From Coix lacryma-jobi var. lacryma-jobi (Eukaryota; Streptophyta; Magnoliopsida; Poales; Poaceae): a stretch of 64,000 nt of DNA. Made by a program: the position numbers and the translations under genes. A model generated the notes under the pieces. It had not been told where the DNA came from and searched no databases. It saw only the letters and a program-made list of their open reading frames with translations. Positions 21,762 through 31,984 of the stretch are shown piece after piece. The stretch lies in the NCBI GenBank assembly GCA_009763385.1, contig VDCT01000088.1, forward strand, positions 372,001 to 436,000, written 5' to 3'. The stretch's first letter is position 1, and each line of letters begins with the position of its first letter.

Positions 21762-21990
21762 GGTTTTGAGGCCGAAAATGGGAAACCTGGGCCTTCCCCC
21801 GGTTTTGAGGCTAAAACCAGGAAACTTGTCCTCAGGCTGAGTTTTGTGGCCCAAACTCAGAAACCCGTGCACCCAGGTTTTGAGGCCCAAACCTGGAAAC
21901 CGTCCACGCCGAGTTTTGAGGCCCAAACTCGGAAACCGGCCACCCCGAGTTTTGAGGCCCAAACTCGGAAACCGTCGAGGGTAGCTTTTC
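21762..21990. repeat. GTTTTGAGGCCCAAAC palindrome array in B LTR (left)
   Basis: Six or so units, duplicated at 52658-52880. Upstream of the TATA-like box in transcription orientation. Confidence 0.75.
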
Positions 21991-22445
21991 GAGGGTCAGC
22001 TACCGAACCCGCGCCGTAGATGGGATGTGGTTCGCACACCCCGAGTTCCAGCACCGATGCCGGAGCATGTCCAGCCTCCACGCCGGGCACATTGCATTCG
22101 CCATTCTTCTCGGCTTCCCGCCAAGTGTCACGATGCCATCACCTTCCTCCCGACTCGGCCGATGCACCGCACATCCCCATGTGTTCTTGCTTGTCAACGC
22201 CACGTGCCAGCTACCACAGCTGGTCCTCAGGTCTCCTGGTCCGTCGGTCCAAGCTCCACGTCCGCCCTTCACCGCTCCCGGCCCGTCGGCACGGCACGTC
22301 CCTACTTGACCTTCACCTCACATTCGACCACTGTCCGAGCTCCGCACCTGCACATCAACACAGCCAAGAGACATGTTGCCCGTTGATCGATCACTCATCA
22401 CTTAGGAAGGGAACCACAAGGGCACATATCAACCTTGTGTTCTCA

Positions 22446-24184
22446 ATCTCCGCTTGATGAGTGCATAGTCAATTCATAGTAACCATAATCAAAAAGGAAA
22501 AAGAAAGCAGAATTGGGTAGAAGGAGAAAACTCACTCGAGATGTCCAAAAGCCAGAGAAAAGGCCGAAAAAGAACAAATCGAGATAAGCAAAGCTTGGTC
22601 CCCAAAGACATGGGCAACGGTTCGACACAACCAAGCAAAATATCAGAACAACAACTCATCAGAGAGAAAGACTCGATCAAAAACAGAGCACAAAACTTGG
22701 TTCCCAAAGATATGGGCAACGGCTCGACACAACCAAGTTAGAAACAAGCTAGTCCTCAAGAAGAGGCAGAAAGGGCTCAACACCACTAGCTGAAAGCTCG
22801 ATACCAAATGAAGACTGCATAAGAAGCAGCTACCGCTAGTCCCTCAAGATAGAGGCACAGAGGCTCAACACAACCAGAAGTAAGCCTGGTACCAATCAAG
22901 AACCATCAAAACATTGTGAAGACAGCTAAAAGATCGATATCAAATAAAAGCCGACTCGGAGCAGGCAGAAAAACTCCCCCTCACTCAAAGAACTCCCCCT
23001 CAGCAAGTGAAGCATAAATTGCAAATTGTCACCACAGAAAGTCTAAAAATCTCATCATTGGAAACATTCTCCCCCTTGGGGGCAATTTGCAATCAAAAGA
23101 GAAGGGAGAAGGACTCAAATAAGTAAAACAGAGCTAGGTCATGCCTATCGGAGTCAAGCATATGCACATGAGTTAAAAATACAAGTTAGCAGCTTCAGGT
23201 ATATACTCGAAAGAGTGAAAGAATGCTCTAAAGAGTGCTGATCCGACTACAAAGCAACATGCAAAAGTGCTAGCAAAGGCAAAAAATGATCACCAAATAC
23301 AAGATATGAATGCATAAGCCAAATGAGCAGTTTTAAGCCGTTCAGAAAGTAGTTTCACCATCAAAATAGCACTAAACATGTATAGACAGGAAGTCAAACA
23401 AGTGCTAAACATGTATACAAGGTGAACTACCCCTAGCAAAGTTCAATCATCATGCTATAGAATGAAACATTGACTTGTGTTTTCAGATTTTATCGGAGAA
23501 TTTGCAGCGGTTATTAACACAAGTTGAAATTCAGCATGTGATTGCGAGAGGTTGAAAGCGTGTCATTGCCTAACTTTTCAACCGTGCTAAGCCTATGCAT
23601 ATTCAATCGGAAGCTTAAAGCATCGGTTTCGGTATTATACTACACGGCTCAAGTTTAACTCAAAGTGCTATGAGAAACAATCTCGATACCATGATGTGTT
23701 GACAGAGCAATCCCATCTCGATCTTTTCAATTCACTAATACTTGGTTCATTTTAAACAGAATATGAACAATCCAAGCAAGTGAAAGACTCAGAACTAGAG
23801 ACATAGCTACCTAGCATATATGAAATAGCTCAAGTGACCTCAACACATCCTACACATGGTAGTTGCCAATCTCAATGGTGAACATGTATCAAATTTTAAG
23901 TTCATTAAGCATGTTCAACGTTCTGAAAAATTAGCTTAGCTCACAAAATGTAGCAGTGATCAAGGAGAGCCTAAGCTACAAGCATCATCATATATCATCG
24001 AAGCATACACTAATCAGAGCATAAATTCATTCTAAGGAATATAGACATGAAGCTTGAAAATGCAAGATGTATGCATGATGAAGTCGGAATCGGAGCCAAA
24101 ACAAAACCAGAAAGACTCAAGACCCAAAAACAAAAAGGATCAGAAAGTCAGTCTATTGTACAACAAGCAAAATGCTTCCCCCAT
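22446..24184 (-). other. Element B region after pol with repeated polypurine tracts
   Basis: About 1.7 kb without coding content. On the plus strand, C-rich tracts followed by TT or TC occur at about 22976, 22996, 23069 and 24177; on the coding strand these are purine tracts of the aagggggagaa type. The tract abutting the LTR reads aagcggagat, mutated from the aagggggagat seen in O and D. Collinear with the equivalent regions of O and D. Confidence 0.7.
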
Positions 24185-25796
24185 CTAAAAGGGGAAACAC
24201 ACACCAAGCTCACCTCTCAACCTAGCAAAAGTTGAGAGATCCAAAGGCTTGGTGAAAATATCCGCAACCTGGTTATGGTTGTCTACATGCCTAAGATCAA
24301 TGTCGCCTTTCTCATAGTGATCACGAAGAAAGTGAAAGCGAACATCGATGTGTTTGGTCTTGGAGTGAAGAACATGGTTCTTTGCTACACTAATGGCAGA
24401 AGTGGTGTCGCAAAGCAAAGGGACCTGACTGAAATCTAGACCAAAGTCACGCAATGTAGCAACCATCCATAAAAGCTGCGAAGCACAAGAAGCAGCGGCA
24501 ACGTACTCGGCTTCTGTAGTAGACTGGGCTACGTTCGACTGTTTACAAGAAGACCACGAAACCAAAGAAGAGCCAAGAAACTGACACGTCCCAGAAGTAG
24601 ACTTACGATCAAGCCGACAGCCGGCAAAATCCGCATCGGAATAACCACAAAGCGAGAGGTTCGAAGAAGAGGAATACCAAAATCCGAACTCAGGAGTGTA
24701 TCGAAGGTACCTCATGATGCGCTTGACCGCTTGCTTGTGGGAAGTCCGAGGGGATGCCTGAAAACGAGCGCACAGACACACATAAAACTGTATATCCGGC
24801 CTCGTCGCCATCAGGTACAGAAGCGAGCAAATCATACTTCTGTACTCCTTCTGATCAACCGACTCTCCGTCCTGGTCCGCGTCCATCGTCGCAGTCGTCG
24901 GCATGGGCGTCGTAAGAGGCTTGGCCTCGCCCATGTCGAATTTCTTTAGGATGTCCTTCGTGTATTTTCCTTGATGCACAAACGTCCCATCTCGGGTTTG
25001 CTTAATTTGCAACCCGAGGAAGAAAGTCAACTCGCCCATCATACTCATCTCAAACTCCTTGCTCATAGTATCTGCAAACTTTGCAAGAAGTGCGTGAGAG
25101 GAGCCACCAAAGATGATGTCATCCACGTAAATCTGGACTAACAGGGTATCGTTGGATTGCTTGAGGAGAAACAAAGTTCTATCGACCCGTCCCATTTTAA
25201 AACCCTTGGAGAGTAAAAAGGTTTTCAAACGATCATACCATGCTCTCGGGGCTTGTTTCAAACCATACAAAGCTTTTGAAAGTTGATAAACATGGTTTGG
25301 AAACTTGGGATCCTCGAAACCAGGGGGTTGCCTAACATAAACCTCTTCCTTATATACCCATTCAAGAAGGCACTCTTGACATCCATCTGGTAAAGCTTAA
25401 AACCCTTCGAAGCAGCAAAGGCTAGAAGGATTCTAATGGCTTCTAAACGGGCTACAGAGGCAAAGGTTTCCTCATAGTCTATCCCCTCTTTCTGGCAGAA
25501 ACCCTGGGCTACTATTCTAGCCTTGTTCCTCACTACCATCCCATCCTCACCCTCTTTGTTTTGAAAACCCATTTGGTACCTATAGGGTGGCATTCTGGTG
25601 GAGGTGGAACTAGGGTCCAAACTTGGTTTCGCTCAAAGTTTTCTAGCTCCTCATGCATGGCATTAACCCAGTTAGGATCAGAAAGTGTGTGTCCAACATC
25701 TTTGGGCTCAAAAGAAGCAACAAATGCAGAATGAGCAAAGTGTGAGATTTCATACGCTCGTGACCGCGTGACTCGCTGGTCGATGCCGCCGATCAT
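24185..25796 (-). pseudogene. Element B pol, reverse transcriptase and RNase H
   Basis: Reads leftward from MIGGIDQRVTRSR. RT landmarks are NWVNAMHEELENFERNQVW, VVRNKARIVAQGF, YQMDVKSAFLNGYI, MYGLKQAPRAWYDRLK and the catalytic YVDDIIFG. RNase H landmarks are YSDADFAGC, STTEAEYVAAAS, HSKTKHIDVRFHFLRDH and the ending ADIFTKPLD...GVCFPF. Frameshifts at about 25560-25610 and 25260-25330 break the RT into three frames, so no full enzyme is made. RT would copy the RNA from a tRNA primer and RNase H would remove the RNA template in the virus-like particle. Confidence 0.9.
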
Positions 25797-27595
25797 CTGA
25801 CGCGGAGGGTGAACTTGCTGAACGCTTCGGGGCGCTTGCCTCGCTGTAGTCGCCTCCCCCTTGCCAGATGCTGTCGCTCCCTCAGGTGCAGCGGGTGCTC
25901 GCTGGAGAGGTGGCTCTAGAGGACCCCAAGGGGAAGACGTCGTGGGATCGGGTCCTCGAGCTGAAGTAGTCGTCGCAGGGTCGACGGGGGCAGCTAGTGG
26001 AGTTGGCTCGGGATCACCCCAATCGGCATTCTCCTGCTCCTTCTCCACAAAGATGGTCTCTCCCAGCTCCTGTTCTCCTGCAACATCAAAAGCAGAAGAA
26101 ACACAAGGCATAGTCTCGTAGAATGTGACCTCACAGGTCTCCACTATCCGGTTAGTCTCCAGGTTAAGAACTCGATAAGCACGTGAATAAGAAGCATTAC
26201 CAAGAAACACCCCATCAGCAGAGCGAGATTCAAATTTGTCCAGAATACCTTGCTTCAGGATAATGCACTTGCACCCAAACACCCAAAAATGAGACACCTT
26301 GGGTACCCGTCCAAAACGCAACTCATAAGAAGTCTTCTTCATGAAAGCTCGAAGAAAGATGCGATTCGAAACATGGCAAGCGGTGTTGATCGACTCAGCC
26401 CAAAAACGCCTAGGAGTCCTATGCTCATCGAGCATCGTCCTGGCCATTTCAACAAGGGTCCGGTTCTTGCGCTCAACAACACCGTTCTGCTGGGGGACAT
26501 AAGGAGAAGAGAACTGATGCTCGATCCCATTAGAAGAACAGAAATAGGCAAACTATGAGTTATCAAACTCAGTACCATTATGCTACGAATAGCTCTAATA
26601 GTATCTGGGGGAAACTCAGTTTTCAACCTCAAAATCAAATCACGAGCAAAAGGAAAAGTTTCATCCTTACCCTCCATGAAGAACACCCAAGAGTACCTCG
26701 AAAAATCGTCAACGATCACTAGAACGTACCACTTTCCACCCGCTGAGCAAACCCGAGCTGGACCAACTGTGTCCATGTGTAAAAGCTCGTCAGGTCGCTT
26801 TGTCATCACCTGATTAACAGGTGGGTGAGAAGCAGCAACCATCTTCCCGGGACGACAAGGATGGCAAACAAGGTCCTTCTGAAACTTAAGCTTGGGCAAT
26901 CCTTGGATTAGGCCAAGAGAGCTAAGTCTTGCAAGCAAGTCAAAACTCAAGTGACCGAGCCTCCTATGCCACTTCCACAAATCAGAAGAAGGACCAGCCA
27001 TCAAACATCTAGCAGAGCTGAAAGAACGAGAAAAATTGGCTCTGAAAACACGGCCAAAAGGGATGATCCGACAAACAAGATCTCCCCGAGGGTCTAAAAC
27101 ACGACTCAGACCCTTCTTAAAACGCACTTCACAATCATCCTCAAGAAGTTGCGAAAGAGAAAGCAAATTGTAATGCAAGTTAGAAACCAAAGCAACATCC
27201 TTAAAAACAAAGTTCTCATTGAGCCAAATAGCTCCATGAGAAACAACCTTACCTCTACTATTGTCCCCGAAAGTGATGTTCTCCTTGTGCATCATGGGGC
27301 TAAGGCTGGAGAACCATTCCTTCTTTCCGGTCATGTGGTGCGAACACCCGGAATCCATGAGCCACATGTTCTCCAACCGAAGTTCCTGCATCAAGAAAGG
27401 CAGGAAGTGAGCATATGGCACAACACTGAGGTTAGTATACTGAGAAGGATACCAATGTTGTATCATAGGCCCAGAGAAAGTGTTAGTAGAAACACCAAAC
27501 TGTCCTCGTCCCATGGATGGATAGCGATCACCACCAACCTGAAAGGGTGGTCCGCTATGGAACGGAAAACCTCCAAACTCACCACTATGTCCCAT
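25797..27595 (-). pseudogene. Element B pol, aspartic protease and integrase
   Basis: The protease active-site motif DSGCSHHMTG lies near 27340. It is followed by a GAG-pre-integrase zinc-binding segment (WHRRLGHLSFD ... CHPCRPGK) and the integrase core, with first Asp in ELLHMDTVGP and VIVDDFSRYSWVFF. The frame breaks just after RAIRS, before the second catalytic Asp (DNG in relatives), at about 26555-26580. It resumes in another frame with MARTMLDEHRTPRRFWAE and continues to the RT. The boundary codon before MIGG is CAG in B, whereas D and O have TAG there. Confidence 0.88.
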
Positions 27596-27735
27596 CTGAG
27601 CAAAGCGATCACCACCATACTGAAAAGGTGGTCCGATATGGAACTGAGCAGCAAAACCTCTTACACCCGGCTCACGATCGTATTGAGAATGACCGGAACC
27701 ACGACGAGCACGACCACACCCCGTGGTCTGGCTGC

Positions 27736-28091
27736 CTAGGGCCTAGCTACCTGAGGGGTTATACCTCCAGGTCTAGCGCCCTGCCTCTGAACTCCCCGAC
27801 CTTGCACACCATGGAAAGGGTGGTGCCTGGCCTGGTTGTTCAGCTCCAACTCCTTCCTAGCGTCTCTCTTCCTCTGAAAGCAAAACTCAGCTAGGTGACC
27901 CTCACGGTGACAATACTCGCACTCGAACCTCACCACTCTCTTGGGTTGTTGGTTCCTACGGTTGCGAGGGTTTTTCACTCTGGCTGGCTGCTTGCCTCTC
28001 GGAAGGGGATCACTAGAGACGTCAGGAAGGGTGTCAAGTGTGTTCCTAAGATGGTTAGGTTTGGGAACCCACACTTGCTTGTGAGGTGGAG
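27736..28091 (-). pseudogene. Element B gag, C-terminal part beyond the C insertion
   Basis: Continues the gag of 49317-51239 after element C. Segments are KQVWVPKPNHLRNTLDTLPD and a CCHC zinc knuckle CEYCHREGHLAEFC, followed by an Arg/Gly-rich tail. It ends in a stop at 27736; the protease frame resumes below. Residues read upstream of 28092 belong to C's LTR, not to gag. Confidence 0.82.
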
Positions 28092-28574
28092 CCTTGTGAA
28101 AGTCCCTGTTTGGTTTTGGATAATTGATGTCACCTAGAGTACTAAGCTTTGTCATGAAGTGTTCATAAGCTAGGTTGGTACACACCAAGTGTGGGAGCTA
28201 GATGATGACCAAAAGATGGATCAAGTGCTCCACATTTGGATAGAGAAGTAGAGAAAAGCAAAACCCTATGGAGATCAAAGCAAAGGTATTAATAGGGATT
28301 TTGTTTTTGGCACTCAAGACACCATAGAGGGTGTGAGCGTGTTTAGGATCGATAGCCATACTATCAAGAGGGGACTATCTCAGTGATTGCGGTTATCAAG
28401 TGCCACTAGGTGAATTCATACACGCATATGCATTAGGACCTAGTGTGCTAACCTCTAATCCTTTGAAAAATATTTGGAAAATGCTAACACACATGCACAA
28501 GGTGATGTACACTTGGTGGTGTTGGCACATTTGCAAAGGAGAAGAAACCGGAGTTGAAAACGTGTTTTTAGGCG

Positions 28575-28904
28575 TGACCGGACGCTGGAACAACGACCGG
28601 ACGCTATTGAAACGTGCGTCCAGTCACTAGTGAAACAGCGACCGGACTCTGCTGAAACAAACGACCAGACTCGCCTGTACCACTGTTCACGAGAGGCAAC
28701 GGTTGAATTGAAGTGACCGGACACATAGTGAGTCCGGTCAATAGTGACCGAACGCGTCCGGTCGATGAAAATTGTCTCTGGAACCTTTCTGTTCACGACC
28801 GTACGTTGAGTGAAACAATGATCGGACGCTAGTGAAACAAGAGTCCGGTCACTACCTAAACAACGACCGGACGCTACTGAAGCAATGACCGGACGCGTCC
28901 GGTC
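28575..28904. repeat. GACCGGACGC / GCGTCCGGTC array in C LTR (left)
   Basis: Around a dozen GACCGGAC or GTCCGGTC half-sites, some fused to full palindromes GACCGGACGCGTCCGGTC. They lie just upstream of the promoter box. Counterpart at 48033-48362. Confidence 0.85.
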
Positions 28905-28955
28905 AGTACGAAAAGTGCCCAGTGAAGGGGTAACGGCTCTATTTGTTTGAGGGGG

Positions 28956-28965
28956 TATATAAATA
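28956..28965 (+). promoter_or_regulatory. TATA box of C 5' LTR
   Basis: TATATAAATA about 50 bases downstream of the palindrome array. It is conserved at 48413 in the 3' LTR and is the likely core promoter of element C. Confidence 0.7.
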
Positions 28966-29859
28966 TGAGTTGGCCGGCTTTGGGAGGTCTCTCTTGGCAC
29001 TCTAACATCTTGGACATCCCTTTGAGCTAAACATACTCCCTCCCACTCATCTCCTTGCTTGATAGCGCGAATCAAAGTGAGATTGAGTGATTCCAAGTGC
29101 ATTTGCTTTTGTGTTTGCATCTAGTGGCACTTGGGGATCGTTGTTGCTGCGGTTTTCTCGTTACTCTTGGTTGTTGCCGCCACCTAGACGGCTTGGAGCA
29201 GCGGAGGATCATTGGCACGAGTTGGTGATTGTTCGTGGCCATCTCCCGGTGATTTGTGAGGGGTATTGTGCCTTCCCCGGCGAAGAGCCAAAAGGTAACT
29301 CTAGTAAATTGCGCGTGTCATTGAGTTACCTCCATTTGTGGGTTGGTTCTTGTGGCGCTCAAGTGTTGAGCTAGGTTTGTGAACACCTATTAGCCACCGA
29401 ACCACCAAGTGGTTGGTCGACACAATGAGGAGTAGCGTGCCGACAAGCACGTGAACCTCGGGAGAAAATCATTGTGTCTCTTGCCTCTTTGGACATCTCC
29501 CGGAGTTTCTTGGTATTCATATTGTGATTGATCATCTCTTCCCGGTGTTGGTATATCTCTCTACCACTTGAATTACATTCCTTACTTTTTGTGTAGTGGT
29601 AGTTTATCTTGCTAGTGATTAGCTCTCTAGTTCATTGTATTTAGTTCTTGCTAGCTCACTAGAATAGAGAGTAGTGACATAGATATTGTGTGCCATAGTG
29701 ACTCTAGTTTACTAGAACTATTTGGATAGGTGGCTTGCAACACTTAGTAGAGCAAGAGCAAAAAGCTTCGCTTTGTAATTGTCTAACAAGTCTCTAAGTG
29801 TTTTGTAGAAATTTTATTAGGCTATTCACCCCCCCTCTAGCCATTTAGGACCTTTCAAG

Positions 29860-29871
29860 TGGTATCGGAGC
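29860..29871 (+). promoter_or_regulatory. Primer binding site of C (initiator tRNA-Met type)
   Basis: TGGTATCGGAGC, two bases after the LTR end. One mismatch to the standard copia primer site TGGTATCAGAGC. Confidence 0.88.
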
Positions 29872-29916
29872 CGTGGTCACCGTTTGCATAAGTATTAACA
29901 ACCTTCGGTGTTAAAA

Positions 29917-31941
29917 ATGGCTCAAATTGTATTCAACCATGTTGGGGGCAAACCACCGTTCTTTGATGGCACATCTTTTGATTATTGGAAAAGAAAGATG
30001 AGAATGTATTTGGGTTCAATCAATGACAAGGTGTGGGATGTGGTAGAAAATGAGTTTGTGATTCTTGATCCTACTAATCCAACACCAAATGACTCCATCA
30101 ACAAGCAATGCAACACAATGGCGCTCAACACCATATACAATGCCATTGATCCAAAGGTGTTTGAGCAAATCAAAGATCTTGACAATGCAAGTGAGGTGTG
30201 GAAAAGATTAGAAGAAACATATGAGGGCACTTCAACGGTAAAGAGTGCCAAGTTGTACATGCTCAAGGACAAGCTCACCAACTTCAAGATGAAGGATGAT
30301 GAATCAATTCCAGAAATGTTCTATAGATTGCAAGTCATCATCAATGATCTCAAGTCCTTAGGAGAAAAGGTGTAAGATGAAGACTTCACTCACCGGTTCT
30401 TGAGTTGCATGCCCAAGAGATTCAAGACACTTCGCACCATCATCTTTAGAGGAGGCTTGAAGAATGTGACTCCAAATGAGGTGCTTGGTGATGTCATGAC
30501 CGAGGATCAATACAATGAAGATAGTGAAGAAGTGGTCAAGGAAGAGGACAAGAAGAAGAAAAGTGTGGCATTCAAAGCCACCTCATCAAAGAGCAAGGGC
30601 AAGTCCAAGAAGGAAGAATCAAGTGACAATGAAGAAGCTAGTGACATTGATGATGAAGCCTTAGCTCTCTTTGTGCGCAAATTTGGCAAGTTCATGAAGA
30701 AGAAGGGCTATGGTACAAGGAAGAGAAGAGATTACAACAAGAACAAAGACTATGTGAGAAGATGCTACAAGTGCAAGAGCAAGGATCACGTTGTAGTGGA
30801 TTGTCCCTACAATAGTGACAATGATGAAGATGAGAAGAAGAAAGATAAGAAGGAGAAGAAAGAGAAGAAAATGAGCTTCAAGAAGAAGAAGGGTGGCTCA
30901 TATGTTGTCACATGGGATAGTGATGCATCATCCGATAGTGAAGACTCAAGTGATGATGTTAACAAGAAGAGCACCAAGAAGAAGGCACTTGCAAATATTG
31001 CTATCAACAACAAGTCTTCTCTATTTGACACTTCTTCATGCTTCATGGCTAAGCCAACTAAGGTACAATCCGATGATGAGAGTGATAGTGAGAGTGATGA
31101 GGATGAGGAGCACTCAAAGGAGGACCTCATGGACATGTTAGAGCAAGCTCACACTTGCTTTGAGATGAAGAGGAAGGAGTGCAAGGATTTGCGGAAGAAG
31201 CTTAGTGCTCTTGAGCAAACCCTTGATGAGCTCAAGTCTACTCATGAGAGGCTAGAGGTAGCCCATGAGAAGCTTGGCAAGGCTCACACCAAGCTTGAAA
31301 AGGCTCACTCCTCCCTCCTTGATCAAGTCAAGGTTGAGGACATTGTTCGAACATGTAACATAGGAGTAACTTGTGATATTCTTGATGAATCATTTTATAC
31401 TCCTATTGTTGTTTCTCCCACTAACCCCTCATGTAGCTCATCCACTACTACTTCTACTATGAGTGATGGTTTCACTTGTGATGCCTCACTAATGGTGGAG
31501 AATGAGACCTTGAAAAATGAGGTCAATGAGCTCACTCGTGCCTTAGGCAATGCCTATGGTGGAGATGCCCGCTTGCTTAAGTGCTTGGGTAGCCAACGGT
31601 TCTCTCTTAACAAAGAGGGATTGGGCTATACCCCCAAGAATGGCAAGGCGGCCTTTGTGACTCACAAGACTAGTTTTGTGAGAAGCAATGGTCGGTTTTG
31701 CAAGAAATGCAAGCAATCCGGGCATATAGAGCAATATTGCAAGAACAAGAATAAAAATGCTAATGTATCCTCAATTCAATTTGATTCTTGTTATTTGCTT
31801 ACCAAGGGTGTAAATGGTATAAAGGCTAAGTTTATTGGTGCTCCCATTGTTGGCCCAAAGAAGAAGGCAATTTGGGTGCCCAAGAGCTTAGTAACTAACC
31901 TTGGAGGACCCAAGCAAGTTTGGGTACCTAAGAAGAATTGA
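29917..31941 (+). pseudogene. Element C gag (capsid and nucleocapsid), one premature stop
   Basis: The ATG at 29917 (MAQIVFNHVGGKPPFFDGTS) is the first after the primer site, and homologous elements also start near KPPFFDG. The capsid/UBN2-like domain covers roughly residues 10-150 and includes SEVWKRLEETYEGT and MFYRLQVIINDLKSLGEKV. An in-frame TAA at 30373-30375 (codon 153) stops translation; the frame then continues open to 31941, giving about 674 codons. It contains zinc knuckles CYKCKSKDHVVVDC (about residue 282) and CKKCKQSGHIEQYC (about residue 595), Lys- and Asp/Glu-rich stretches between, and a heptad-rich probable coiled coil at about residues 405-470. It ends KQVWVPKKN. Apart from the stop it looks intact. 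Confidence 0.9.
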
Positions 31942-31984
31942 TCTTTTCTTATAGGTCAACTATAAAGCCGGAGGAAGGCATTGG

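Larger units (their letters stand above)
20402..22445 (-). repeat. Element B 3' LTR (left)
   Basis: 2044 bp from TGAAGGACCGGATTAGCG to TTCTCA. It contains the CGGACTGTCCG array (20642-20905), a TATA-like box at 21501-21510 and the GTTTTGAGGCCCAAAC array (21762-21990). Confidence 0.92.
28097..29857 (+). repeat. Element C 5' LTR
   Basis: 1761 bp. It contains the GACCGGACGCGTCCGGTC-type array (28575-28904) directly upstream of the TATA-like box at 28956-28965. It ends in a pyrimidine-rich stretch (ctattcacccccc) and GGACCTTTCA. Nearly identical to 47554-49316 by eye, implying a fairly recent insertion. Confidence 0.95.

Noticed and set aside
24185..27595. Bacterial or organellar coding cluster
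   Set aside because: Domain order and motifs are Ty1/copia pol; no operon signals.
28092..28188. N-terminal extension of the gag frame reading from 28188
   Set aside because: Bases above 28096 belong to the LTR of C; the apparent start is an insertion artefact.
29087..29374. 95-codon frame repeated at 48544-48831
   Set aside because: Located in both LTRs of C and without domain.
30807..31136. Ser/Phe-rich antisense frame opposite gag of C
   Set aside because: Mirror of Glu/Lys/Asp-rich gag codons on the other strand.
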